From Filifactor villosus (GTDB lineage Bacteria > Bacillota > Clostridia > Peptostreptococcales > Filifactoraceae), in assembly GCF_042652965.1 (NCBI RefSeq), contig NZ_JBHSHL010000008.1:1-64000 (forward strand): DNA of 64,000 nucleotides. Direction: 5' to 3'. A program made the translations under genes and the position numbers. The notes under the pieces were generated by a model. It did no database searches. It saw nothing but the letters and a program-made list of their open reading frames with translations, and was not told the origin of the DNA. Position 1 is the stretch's first letter; every line of letters starts with the position of its first letter. This document shows positions 1 to 8,009 of the stretch, piece by piece.

Positions 1-268
1 CCGTTATGAGTTCTGCAAGGATATATTCCCAAATGTGGTTGTCACACCATCGTTTATATCTGCGATGGACCGCATTGAACTTACCGTATTGAGGAGGGAG
101 ATCTCTCCAAGGAGAGCCGGTTCTTATGATCCATAGGCAGGCGTTGACAAACACCCTGTTGTCATTGGCGTTTGATCCACCTCGTTTATTTAAGTGCTGT
201 TTGATAATCGGTTCAATTCTATTCCACTGTGCATCGGTTAAATCATGTCTATTTTGTAGTTGTTCCAT
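1..268 (-). CDS. IS5-family transposase, N-terminal part (runs off window)
   Basis: Read from ATG at 268 after a GAGGAGG ribosome binding site, the first 89 residues begin MEQLQNRHDLTDAQWNRI and continue through the segments TGSPWRDLPPQYGKF and VHRRYKRWCDNHIWEYIL. This is the DUF4096-type N-terminal domain of IS5-family transposases; the DDE catalytic part lies outside the window. The ribosome binding site sits in the loop of a perfect 9-bp inverted repeat (270-278 with 286-294). In an mRNA reading in from outside the element this would hide the site, a known way for insertion sequences to limit transposase translation. Confidence 0.8.
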   Translation of the reverse strand, partial: MEQLQNRHDLTDAQWNRIEPIIKQHLNKRGGSNANDNRVFVNACLWIIRTGSPWRDLPPQYGKFNAVHRRYKRWCDNHIWEYILAELIT

Positions 269-343
269 CGTATAAAACCTCCTCTGTTTTATACGAGTAT
301 CTCACATTTTTTACGTTTTGTAAAGTATTGCGTAGACACGCTC
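1..343 (-). mobile_element. IS5-family insertion sequence, one end only
   Basis: The terminal part of an insertion sequence running off the window. The outer end is probably the inverted-repeat tip GAGCGTGTCTACGCAATAC, read on the minus strand from 343. It is followed inward by a short leader and the transposase start. Tips beginning GAGCGTGTC are familiar from IS5-family elements. The other end is outside the window, so neither the full element nor its target duplication can be checked. Confidence 0.7.
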
Positions 344-360
344 TAAATAAATACTCTCAA

Positions 361-421
361 GAAAATCAGAATTCATATACAGTGATTCTACGATGACTTT
401 TCGAATTATGCGGTGTTCCCC
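361..421 (-). repeat. R2 dispersed repeat, partial copy
   Basis: A fragment of the R2 family in reverse orientation. It ends in the reverse complement of the family start (GCATAATTCGAAAA) directly downstream of the thioredoxin-like gene. Confidence 0.5.
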
Positions 422-423
422 TG

Positions 424-750
424 TCAATATGTTTCAAGTCCCTCCCCCATCTGCTCTATACGGTAGCGAAGTTCCTCAAGGGCGATGATCCGAGCCTGCC
501 TGTGTACCTCTCTCCCCTCTCGGAAGAGCAGGACGACGGGCACGGTAAAGATATTGAGACAGCCTCGGATCGAAGGAGTTTCGTTGTAGTCGATCTCGTA
601 GGCCGGCAGCTTCATCTTCCGTGAAAGTTCTTCGACCTTGGGCTTGTCGCTGTGGCAGATATTGCATCCTTCCATACCGACATAGAGTAGAAAGAAAGGG
701 TGCTCCTTCTTTGTTGCTTCCAGTTCCTCCGTGCTTTTCATCTTCTTCAT
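424..750 (-). CDS. Thioredoxin family protein
   Basis: A 108-residue cytoplasmic protein with a thioredoxin fold. The redox motif is C29-N-I-C32, preceded by a beta strand (FFLLYVG), and the cis-proline loop is in FTVPVVLLF. The CNIC motif differs from the CGPC of classical thioredoxin, so this is a thioredoxin-like disulfide reductase of unknown partner. The ATG at 750 has a GGAGGAG ribosome binding site. No thioredoxin reductase lies nearby, and the gene appears to be transcribed alone. Family assignment is firm; the specific role is not. Confidence 0.8.
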   Translation of the reverse strand: MKKMKSTEELEATKKEHPFFLLYVGMEGCNICHSDKPKVEELSRKMKLPAYEIDYNETPSIRGCLNIFTVPVVLLFREGREVHRQARIIALEELRYRIEQMGEGLETY

Positions 751-877
751 TAAAATCTCCTCCTTGCTCTGATACCGTTCAATACTATAATCCGTTTGAT
801 ACTACTACCCGTTTAAATTTACGGAGATCAGTCTATTTGACGGATGAGGTCATATCGAAGTTTCGACTTCCCTGACA

Positions 878-1825
878 TTATACCACAAGATGGCCCCTTC
901 TGTCCGCAACGGTGATGCAGGCTTCCATTCCCGAGGAGAATTCCAAAAAGTCTTTTTCGATGCCGTCGCTGAAGATAACGCCGTTCTCCGGCATGTAGGA
1001 GATAAGACGAAGAGAACGCCTGCCGTCTATGGAGCCGAAGACACAGCTGACACCCGAACTTCTGCTTGGAAAGGGCTCTCGCACGGAGAAGATCAGTTCG
1101 GGGCTGTCCCAGTTCAGGGAGGGCGAAGAGTCTTTGAATACGGTTTCGGCTTGTACGGGTAGATGTTTCGCTCCGTTTACGATCCCGAAGGCTCCGCAGA
1201 GGATACTTTTCAGCCAGCCCGTACTTCCGAGGCCCGTTGAGACGATGATACCGCTGGAGGACTGGAGTTCTTCCGTTTTGTCGAAGAAGAGCCTGTACTT
1301 GGCGGAGGTATGGCTCTTGGGACCGATGAAGAGGTCGTTGACGGCATAGAGATATTGTCCATTTTTCAGGCTTGCCTTTGCCATGGTAATTTCCCGGATT
1401 TCCCGTTTTTCTCGGAGAATATCGGGGAGGAGTTTTTTGAGCGAGGAAGGATCGAAGGGGAGGAGGACACCGTCCCACAGTCTTTTGTCCGGATTGATGC
1501 CTATGACCTTCTGTGAGGTAAGGTATTTCATCGTATTGGCAACCAAGCCGTCCTGACCTACGACTACGATGATGTCGTCCGATCCGAACAGGAAGTTCGG
1601 GAGGTAGCGACGCTCGATGACTTGGACCCGACCTTTTTCTCCGAGGATGCGGAGAGTCTGCTCAAGCGAACGGCGGTACTGCCGATGTTGGCGTTGGTAC
1701 TCTTCAAAGTCCTCGCCGAGGTGAGTCACATAGAAGCGGGCCTGTTCGAGGGTGTTGTATCTTTTGATCAGCTCCTCCAAGAGGGTTTCCCTTGTGATCA
1801 CAACAAATTTCAGGTCATCTTTCAT
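878..1825 (-). CDS. NAD kinase-like protein with degenerate motifs
   Basis: A 315-residue protein resembling ATP-NAD kinases, which phosphorylate NAD to NADP. The usual GGDGT loop reads VVVGQDGLVAN: the Asp is kept, but the second Gly and the Thr are changed. The NE motif is NDLFIG, and the glycine-rich C-terminal motif is SSGIIVSTGLGSTGW in place of the usual STPTGSTAY type. It may bind NAD or a related nucleotide without being the housekeeping kinase. The start at 1825 was chosen over longer versions because AAGGAG precedes it at the right distance. It stands alone between repeats. Confidence 0.65.
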   Translation of the reverse strand: MKDDLKFVVITRETLLEELIKRYNTLEQARFYVTHLGEDFEEYQRQHRQYRRSLEQTLRILGEKGRVQVIERRYLPNFLFGSDDIIVVVGQDGLVANTMKYLTSQKVIGINPDKRLWDGVLLPFDPSSLKKLLPDILREKREIREITMAKASLKNGQYLYAVNDLFIGPKSHTSAKYRLFFDKTEELQSSSGIIVSTGLGSTGWLKSILCGAFGIVNGAKHLPVQAETVFKDSSPSLNWDSPELIFSVREPFPSRSSGVSCVFGSIDGRRSLRLISYMPENGVIFSDGIEKDFLEFSSGMEACITVADRRGHLVV

Positions 1826-1947
1826 CTTCCTTCTCCTTATACAATTCTCCGTTTGAAATATCGTATTTATAGGCTGTATCATTATCAAAAAAACAATTAG
1901 GCTTTTATACTTCAAAGCGTTTTATCCGTCAATTTTAACAGATAGGG

Positions 1948-2075
1948 AACCACGGCACAAAGGCAAGCTTTTGATTTTCATCCGGTTTTATAAGATACGA
2001 AAGTTATATCAATATTTTTAAGAATCTCATCCTTTGTATAGCATTGGTTTTGTTCTAATTTTTCCAATTAGGGGG
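1948..2075 (-). repeat. R2 dispersed repeat
   Basis: Reverse-oriented copy of the R2 family. Recognisable parts are the reverse complements of the CTTTGTGC(C/G)GTG end and of the AAGGATGA-ATTCTT middle. It fills most of the gap between the NAD-kinase-like gene and the SPFH gene. Confidence 0.55.
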
Positions 2076-2099
2076 TATCTCTAATAGTAGTATAAGTTG

Positions 2100-3110
2100 C
2101 TACTTGTTCATCAACTCCGTCAACAGATCGGGCGAAACGTTCAGTTGTCCTATCGCTCCCGCTTTTTTGGCAAGTTCTCCGAAGGCTACCGCGATAAGGC
2201 GGTTGGAATCCATGCCCATGCTTGCAAGGGCACGGAGGACTTCGTGATCGGTGCCTTCCAAGGCCTGCATGGTGCAGGACAGTTCGTAAGCCTTGGCTTG
2301 GGCCTCGACACGAGTGTTCTCACAAGAGAGCTCGATCAGTTCCCTTTTTTTCTGTTCCAGAATGATATCCGCCTGCACCTGCTGCTCTTTCAAGTGGTTT
2401 TGTTGTTGTTGCAAGCCCTGTTTTGCCTTGAGTTTTCGCTCTTCGATCTCCCGTTTTTTCTCTTCGATGGCGATCTCGGTGTTGTACTCGTTCTCTCGGA
2501 CGCTCCTCTCCTGTTCGATGGAAGAGTTGCGACGGGCGTAGATGGCATCGTCCGAGGCTTTGAGGATCTTCTCCCTTGCCTCCGCTTCCAATGCGCGAGC
2601 CGTTTCGATATTGGGTTTGATCCCCAGGATGGAGAGGTCCAAAACCGATATACCCAAGTGGTTGAGCTGTTCATCCGCCCTTAAATCGTTCCAAATAAGG
2701 TTTTTGATCTCTTCCCGCTGTGTAATTGCGGAGTGAAGGGGGAGTTTGCTTACGGTTTTGTTGGTGGATACCGCTACGGCGGTCTTGATTTTTTTGGACA
2801 GGTTTTCCATTACATCGGAAATATAGCTCTTTGCATTGGGTTTTAGGGTAAAGTTGAGATATTTTGAGATCTTCTCCGGATCATCGATTCGAAATGCTAC
2901 ACTTCCTTGGATGGTAACGGTTTGGAAGTCGAGGGTGGTTTCTTCAAACATAAAGGTTTCGTCACTCACATCGGTCGGGATCTTGATAATGCTCTCGGAG
3001 GCACTATAGTACCAAAAACTTATCCCTGCTCCTTTACGAACGGGTCTACCTTTTTTGTAAAGAATTACATAGTCGTTGGGTTCAAACTTCATATACTTTA
3101 TTCCGAACAT
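2100..3110 (-). CDS. SPFH domain-containing protein
   Basis: A 336-residue protein with an SPFH/Band-7 region at about residues 30-190. A long charged coiled coil rich in Glu, Lys and Gln follows (about 190-280), then a short C-terminal region. There is no N-terminal membrane segment, unlike classical stomatins; the layout matches the YdjI-type SPFH proteins of Firmicutes, which form membrane-associated oligomers. The start at 3110 (MFGIKYMKFEP) follows AAGGAGGGG; the upstream in-frame extension lacks such a site. A second SPFH protein, flotillin-like with a membrane anchor, is encoded at 32699-34162. Confidence 0.8.
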   Translation of the reverse strand: MFGIKYMKFEPNDYVILYKKGRPVRKGAGISFWYYSASESIIKIPTDVSDETFMFEETTLDFQTVTIQGSVAFRIDDPEKISKYLNFTLKPNAKSYISDVMENLSKKIKTAVAVSTNKTVSKLPLHSAITQREEIKNLIWNDLRADEQLNHLGISVLDLSILGIKPNIETARALEAEAREKILKASDDAIYARRNSSIEQERSVRENEYNTEIAIEEKKREIEERKLKAKQGLQQQQNHLKEQQVQADIILEQKKRELIELSCENTRVEAQAKAYELSCTMQALEGTDHEVLRALASMGMDSNRLIAVAFGELAKKAGAIGQLNVSPDLLTELMNK

Positions 3111-3745
3111 GTTTCTCCCCTCCTTGAGGATATTATACTGTGGTTTCAGTACCTTGTATTGCCATCTGTTTAAATTGGACGATTGTACGTCTGTTGTCTT
3201 ATGAATCCGTATACTAAAACCTGATGGAAATGCCATGATAATAAGAGGTATCCTTGCGAAACGATTTTCTGATAGAAGTGCCGGGAGGGAAACATATCTC
3301 TTTACCGAAAAATCCTTTGGAGGATGATATGCTTCCAAGCCTTCAACCTGTTAATTCGAACAGAATAAGAGTATAAAAGACACTCTTATACTTTTTTTCA
3401 ATAGAAAGATGGCTGCATCCGACTTGGATCTGTCAAAACAAAACGTTTCAGGTCTGAAGAAATAAAAGCCGTTGATGTCAACTGTTCAAATCAATAGCAG
3501 TATTACAGATAACGCTCGGTATTAAGTGAATAATAGTATTAAATGCGTATCGATTATACAATAAAGTTCCGACCCTAAACTCAGGGAAGAGGCGTATCAT
3601 TCGAAAAATACAGCACGACCTATTACAAACGAAAAGCAAGGTTTGCGAAAGTGTCCGTTTCACGGCCTCATTGTACTTTCTGAAACGATAGAAAGAGCAC
3701 ATCGACAGAAAACCGTCTTGCCGGATCATCGTCTTTCCGTCAGCA
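3111..3745. other. Non-coding gap between SPFH and NUDIX genes
   Basis: Holds the SPFH promoter region and AT-rich repeat debris (AATAGCAGTATTAC-like fragments near 3490-3550 that recur at 4805). A T-rich hairpin at about 3368-3395 points to the plus strand, where no upstream gene exists. The open frames here have no ribosome binding site or recognisable family. Confidence 0.5.
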
Positions 3746-4678
3746 TCAAGAGAAGCGGTTGACAAATCGATACAGACGCGAAGGCCTGTGAGCCGCATCT
3801 TTTTTGTAGTTGTCGGTTTCTTCGACCATAGAAGCGATTTTGCGCCGAAAGTTGGCCTTGAGCAGTTTTTGATCAAGGATGAGCTCATATACCTGCTGTA
3901 ACTGTGTCAGGGTAAACTCTTCAGGCATTAGGCAAAAAGCGATATTGTCGTATTCAATTCTCTGACGTAGCCTTTGAAGGGCATGAGCGATGATTTTTGC
4001 ATGATCGAAGGCAAGGTATTCGTCTTTGAGGATGTGCATACTACGTCGCACGATACCTTCCTCCAAGATAATCCTGGTTTCGACATGAACTTCAAAGGAG
4101 TTTTTTTCACAGGTGAAACAAAGAACATCGACCTGCCGGATCTCTTCGCCCCTATCGGTGTGAGAAGAGGAGTTGGAAAGTCTCTTCATGTCGATATCGA
4201 ACCAACAAAGAGAGGCCTTGTCTCCGGGAAGAGAAAGACAGCCCTGTCTCAGCAGAGCCAGATAGGAGACGCTGATGATCCGCAGGCGGGGATCCCTTTC
4301 TTTTTCGCCCCAAGCGTAAAGTTGGTCGAGGTAGGCGGTTGGTACCGCGGTCTTCTCCTTCATAATTCGACGGGCGGCATCTTCGAGATCTTCTTCCATG
4401 CCGACGAAGCTCCCGGGAAGCGCCCACCTTTCTTTGAAGGGGTGATGTTCCCTCCTCATCAGAAGGAGTTTCAGTTTTTTTTCTTCGTTCTTACGATGGT
4501 TTCCGCTTGCTTCCTCATCGACGGTAAACAAAGCGATGTCGACGGTAACCGAGGGTTTTTCGTAATCCGAGGAACGATATTGTTCCAAGAACTCCTTTTC
4601 GGTCAGCAAGTCCTCCTGAATAGGAAGAGGGGACTTGGGAGACTTGCTCCGGATAGTATCTTCCTGTTTTTTGCTCAT
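3746..4678 (-). CDS. NUDIX-type transcriptional regulator (NrtR-like)
   Basis: A 310-residue protein with a NUDIX fold (about residues 40-200) and a C-terminal winged helix (about 220-300). The latter contains IEYDNIAFCLMPEEFTLTQL, QVYELILDQKLLKANFRRK and a final RLYRF, typical of NrtR regulators of NAD or sugar-nucleotide metabolism. The Nudix box is degenerate: where REXXEE is expected the sequence is RIMKEK, so hydrolysis is unlikely and ligand sensing more likely. A consensus promoter overlapped by an 18-bp perfect palindrome lies upstream (4840-4888), suggesting autoregulation. The start at 4678 follows AAAGGAGG. Confidence 0.75.
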   Translation of the reverse strand: MSKKQEDTIRSKSPKSPLPIQEDLLTEKEFLEQYRSSDYEKPSVTVDIALFTVDEEASGNHRKNEEKKLKLLLMRREHHPFKERWALPGSFVGMEEDLEDAARRIMKEKTAVPTAYLDQLYAWGEKERDPRLRIISVSYLALLRQGCLSLPGDKASLCWFDIDMKRLSNSSSHTDRGEEIRQVDVLCFTCEKNSFEVHVETRIILEEGIVRRSMHILKDEYLAFDHAKIIAHALQRLRQRIEYDNIAFCLMPEEFTLTQLQQVYELILDQKLLKANFRRKIASMVEETDNYKKDAAHRPSRLYRFVNRFS

Positions 4679-4746
4679 CTTTTCCTCCTTTCTGCAATCT
4701 AAGACGACACCGTACAAAGACAAACTGTCCGATCTTTCTTTGAGTT

Positions 4747-4820
4747 TATAGAAGTATGGAGATATCTATGTTTCGACCACGGATCACTGATATCAATGGT
4801 GTAATGAATAGCAGTATTAC
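4747..4820 (+). repeat. M1 MITE-like repeat, internally deleted
   Basis: Keeps the left arm (TAGAAGTATGGAGATATC) and a right arm ending AATAGCAGTATTAC, but lacks the middle. It lies in the 5' leader of the NUDIX regulator gene. Confidence 0.5.
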
Positions 4821-4839
4821 ATCAATCGGGATCGCTATA

Positions 4840-4876
4840 CTTATTATCTTTATGATATTATCATAAAGATAATAAG
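4840..4876. promoter_or_regulatory. 37-bp palindrome, candidate operator of the NUDIX regulator
   Basis: Perfect inverted repeat with 18-bp arms, CTTATTATCTTTATGATA at 4840-4857 and its complement at 4859-4876, around one central base. It covers the -10 box of the minus-strand promoter below, the position expected for a repressor operator. Binding by the NrtR-like protein is an inference. Confidence 0.65.
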
Positions 4877-4888
4877 AGTTTTTGTCAA
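4860..4888 (-). promoter_or_regulatory. Sigma-A type promoter for the NUDIX regulator gene
   Basis: On the minus strand, -35 TTGACA (4888-4883), a 17-base spacer and -10 TATGAT (4865-4860). The -10 box lies inside the 37-bp palindrome. The implied leader is about 175 nt and contains an M1 remnant. Confidence 0.7.
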
Positions 4889-4999
4889 GAGGGAAAGATC
4901 AAATTTTTTGACGGAGAGATAGGGAAACCTCGATGGAAGAAGGGCGGAACAAATCTCAAAAAAGTATTTCGGGTGCGTAGAGAACAAGTAGCAGCATAG

Positions 5000-5112
5000 T
5001 ACTATTCTCCGATAGAAGTATGGATATATCTATTTTTTTCGACTACAAAATATGGTTCTATCTCCTATTGCTCACAGATTGTTTATAACCACAACTCAAA
5101 AGAATAATAGTA
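5000..5112 (+). repeat. M1 MITE-like repeat
   Basis: Full-length copy from TACTATTCTCCGATAGAAG to CAAAAGAATAATAGTA. The ends form the imperfect inverted repeat typical of the family. Confidence 0.7.
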
Positions 5113-5369
5113 TAACGCTTCGATCGGACTTCGGTATAGACAGCAAAAATTGACAAAAAATCGGGTCGGACGGTATTTATCCGTGCGACCCGATTCCTAT
5201 GATTTTTCGTATCTGAGTTTTTGTCGAAGTTCCGCTCTTTGTCAAGGTGGGGAAAGTTTTCTGTTTAGGGAAGACCACGGATCTTTCGATGGTTCTCCGA
5301 GTTCCCGAAGCTTTCCTCAAAAAAGTTGTTGGAAATGTCGATTTCACAAAGGTTTCTCGGTGTCAGGGA

Positions 5370-5512
5370 AAGACTGCACAAAGGCAAATTCCTGATCTTC
5401 CTTCGAGTTTATAAAACACTAAAGCTTGTCAAATCAACATCTTCGGGAATTTCATCCTTTGGGCGGAGTTGATGTTGTGATGATTTTTCGAATTGTACGA
5501 TATAGCCTTAGA
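5370..5512 (-). repeat. R2 dispersed repeat
   Basis: Reverse-oriented copy. Read on the minus strand it contains AATTCGAAAAATCA, AAGGATGAAATTC, TTGATTTGACAA and TTTGCCTTTGTGCAGTC in family order. Confidence 0.6.
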
Positions 5513-5551
5513 CAACGAGATATCCCTTTGTCGGGCGATTACCTATGGATA

Positions 5552-6295
5552 CTATTCTTTCTTTACAAACACATAGGTTGATGTGTTGGAGTCTTCTTCG
5601 CTGTACGCGTAGTCCGAGTCGAAGTATTTGAGCTGCTCCGGCTCCGTGATTTGATTTTCCGCCATAAAGCGAACCATCCGTCCTCTTGCCATCTTGCACA
5701 TCGTTCCCTTTTCAACGATTTTGTCCTTTATCTTTTCGCCGAAAACACAGGTGATAAAGCGGAAGTCCTTCGGCAGATGTTTGGATACGATCTTACTGTA
5801 TTCGAGGGAAGCGAGGTTGATGATACAGTCGGTCTCCTGCACAAGACGCTCCGCAATGCGTCCTCCCCAAAACTCATAGAGGTTCTTGCAGGTATTGATA
5901 CGGAGTTTGGCCTGCATCTCAAGACGGTAGGGCACGACACCGTCAAAAGGGCGAAGAACTCCGTAAAGACCGGAAAGGATTCGCAGATGCCTCTGTACAT
6001 AATCGAGCTGTCCCTCTTCAAAAATCTGAGGAGCCATATATTGATACTGGATGCCCTCGTAGGCAAAGAGGGCGGGAGTCAGGTTCTTTTTGAGATCCGT
6101 TTCTTGAAGTCTTTCATAGTTTAAGGCGGCAATGTTCTCGTTTGAATGATAGAGTTCTTTTAATTCTTCCTTGCTCAGGGTTTGGAGCAGGGTCTTAATC
6201 TCCTCGGCTTCATCGAGAAAAATAGGAAGGCCTGTTGCTTCCAAACTGTCGTTGTCGACCCTCATTTTTTTTGCCGGAGAGATAATAATGTTCAT
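5552..6295 (-). CDS. yaaA: Peroxide stress protein YaaA
   Basis: A 247-residue cytoplasmic protein of the DUF328/UPF0246 family. It starts MNIIISPAKKM and contains LSGLYGVLRPFDGVVPYRLEM and NLASLEYSK, hallmarks of YaaA. In E. coli, YaaA limits free iron and DNA damage during peroxide stress. Length and motifs match the family across the whole protein. The ATG at 6295 follows AAAGGA. The gene is downstream of the phenol-lyase-like gene but about 195 bp away, so it probably has its own promoter. Confidence 0.9.
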   Translation of the reverse strand: MNIIISPAKKMRVDNDSLEATGLPIFLDEAEEIKTLLQTLSKEELKELYHSNENIAALNYERLQETDLKKNLTPALFAYEGIQYQYMAPQIFEEGQLDYVQRHLRILSGLYGVLRPFDGVVPYRLEMQAKLRINTCKNLYEFWGGRIAERLVQETDCIINLASLEYSKIVSKHLPKDFRFITCVFGEKIKDKIVEKGTMCKMARGRMVRFMAENQITEPEQLKYFDSDYAYSEEDSNTSTYVFVKKE

Positions 6296-6490
6296 AAGAA
6301 GTCCTTTCTTTCAAGAGATCTTATCCGAAGAGGTCATATACCTGTTCTTTTGCATGAAACTTTTTGTAAGAGGATGATTTTTTGCCGACAGCAGCTTCGG
6401 AAATTTCAATCTCATTGTACTATAGATCTGTGTTGAGGGCAAGGACTTCGCAGCAACAAAGAAGGAGGGTCGTAAGATCGGTCGGTTTTT

Positions 6491-7939
6491 TTAGAGGCTG
6501 TCACCGAAGTCTTCGCGGAATTTCTCAAGAAGTCTCTGTGGCCAATCTCCTTTGGCTTTGAGACGTCCGAAGAAAAATCTCAAGATTTCGGGCTCGTCCA
6601 CCCATTCCAATCCTCCGACGAGTGTTCTGTTCTTATGCAGCCATTCCAAACGGTCGACGACGAACATTACATGGGATACGCTGAACACCCTTCTCGGTAG
6701 GGCCAGCCTCAAGAGTTCCATATCTGCAAGGGGTTCTATGCCGTTTTCGTCCCTCTGCTCCGACAGGGTACCCCGTTCCATTCCTCTCGCACCGCTGACG
6801 ATGAAGAGGGCCGCTGCCAAAGCACCGGCGGGATATTCTTCCTGAGGAATGTGTTCAAGAAACTTCATGGCGTTGACATGGCAGCCCAGCCCCCCTGAGG
6901 GAGTAACTGCGGGAAGACCTCTTTTGAGCAGTTCTTTGACCATAAATTCAATAAAGATGGGGCCTTGGGAGATGACATCTTCGTCCATGGTCTCCTCCAG
7001 ACCTACTGCCATTGCTTCCATCTCGCGGACGGAGATTCCGCCGTAGGTTAAGAATCCTTCAAAGAGGGGGATGAGACCCTGCATTTTTTTGAAGAGGGCC
7101 TCATTCGAGGTGCAGATACCTCCTCCTCTGGCACAGCCCAGTTTTCTTGCCGAGAAGTAGATGATGTCCGAGAATTCGCCGATCTTCAAGCTGATTTCGT
7201 TGATACTCATGGGGTGGCAGGACTCCTCCCTCGTCTTCATAAAGTGCAGGTTGTCCGACAGGAGACTTGCATCGAGGACCAAGGGTATCTTATTTTCGCG
7301 ACACACCTTGCTGACCTCTTCCAAATTCTTCAGTGAGAAGGGTTGACCTCCAATCAGGTTGGTTCCCGCCTCCATACGAACAAAGGAGACATTGTCGCTT
7401 CCAAGCTCTGATATTCTTCTTTTCAGCAGTTCGATATCCATATTTCCTTTGAAGGGAAAGTCGGAGTTGAGGATCCGTCCTTCCTTGCCGATCAACTCCT
7501 CTACTTGTCCTCCGGCAAGCATGACATGGGCCTTGGAGGTCGTGAAGTGGTAGTTCATAAGCACGGTCTGCTGCTGTTTTACAAGGCTGCGGGATATGAT
7601 GTGCTCGCAGGCTCTGCCTTGGTGGACGGGGAGGAAGAACTCGGTGCCGAACATTTTTCGGACCGAGGATTCGAGGCGGAAGAAGGTCTCGGAGCCGGCA
7701 TAGCTGTCATCGGCCTGCAACATTGCAGCCTGTTGTTTGTCAGACATGGCGTTGACACCGCTGTCGGTGAGCATATCGAGGAAGACATCTCTGTTTTTGA
7801 GAAGGAAGGTGTTGAAGCCCGCCTCTTCCATGGCTTCCAATCTTTTTTGGGGTTCGAGGAGGTTCAGATTTTGAACTACTCTCGCCTTATGCATTTCCAG
7901 GGGAAAACTTTCGTTTGACATCCATTTGATTTTTTTCAT
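6491..7939 (-). CDS. Tyrosine phenol-lyase / tryptophanase family beta-eliminating lyase
   Basis: A 482-residue PLP enzyme of the family that cleaves tyrosine or tryptophan to phenol or indole plus pyruvate and ammonia. Segments LLTDSGVNAMSDKQ, HQGRACEH and GARGMERG match tyrosine phenol-lyase better than tryptophanase. The Arg of MERG corresponds to the Arg that recognises the tyrosine hydroxyl. The Schiff-base Lys is in SARKLGCARGGG. In the strand-turn motif where family members have D-A-T-R or D-S-A-R, this protein has DASLLSDN, so a normally invariant Arg is Leu. It is therefore a divergent member with uncertain substrate. Start: ATG at 7939; the GGAGG site lies 28 nt upstream across a hairpin. 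The upstream leader is described separately. Confidence 0.8.
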   Translation of the reverse strand: MKKIKWMSNESFPLEMHKARVVQNLNLLEPQKRLEAMEEAGFNTFLLKNRDVFLDMLTDSGVNAMSDKQQAAMLQADDSYAGSETFFRLESSVRKMFGTEFFLPVHQGRACEHIISRSLVKQQQTVLMNYHFTTSKAHVMLAGGQVEELIGKEGRILNSDFPFKGNMDIELLKRRISELGSDNVSFVRMEAGTNLIGGQPFSLKNLEEVSKVCRENKIPLVLDASLLSDNLHFMKTREESCHPMSINEISLKIGEFSDIIYFSARKLGCARGGGICTSNEALFKKMQGLIPLFEGFLTYGGISVREMEAMAVGLEETMDEDVISQGPIFIEFMVKELLKRGLPAVTPSGGLGCHVNAMKFLEHIPQEEYPAGALAAALFIVSGARGMERGTLSEQRDENGIEPLADMELLRLALPRRVFSVSHVMFVVDRLEWLHKNRTLVGGLEWVDEPEILRFFFGRLKAKGDWPQRLLEKFREDFGDSL

Positions 7940-7949
7940 TTTTTCTTAA

Positions 7950-7978
7950 CACACGACTTTCGTGTGCCCTCCTTTTTC
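7950..7978 (-). promoter_or_regulatory. Ribosome binding site separated from the start by a hairpin
   Basis: On the minus strand GGAGG (7972-7968) is followed at once by the hairpin CACACG-AAAGT-CGTGTG (7966-7950), then about 10 nt to the ATG. Unfolded, the spacing is 28 nt, too long for efficient initiation; folded, the site lies about 11 nt from the start. Initiation could thus depend on the hairpin. Confidence 0.55.
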
Positions 7979-8009
7979 AGTATTTACATCTCTTCTTGGA
8001 TGTATGGTG

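Larger units (their letters stand above)
4679..5551. other. Repeat-filled intergenic region
   Basis: Between yaaA and the NUDIX regulator gene. It contains the regulator promoter and palindrome, an M1 remnant (4747-4820), a full M1 copy (5000-5112) and an R2 copy (5370-5512). No coding sequence with a ribosome binding site was found. Confidence 0.6.

Noticed and set aside
3368..3395. Hairpin with T run on the plus strand
   Set aside because: No plus-strand gene precedes it; likely repeat-derived.
3478..3888. 136-codon minus-strand ORF
   Set aside because: Overlaps the end of the NUDIX regulator gene in another frame and continues into repeat debris.
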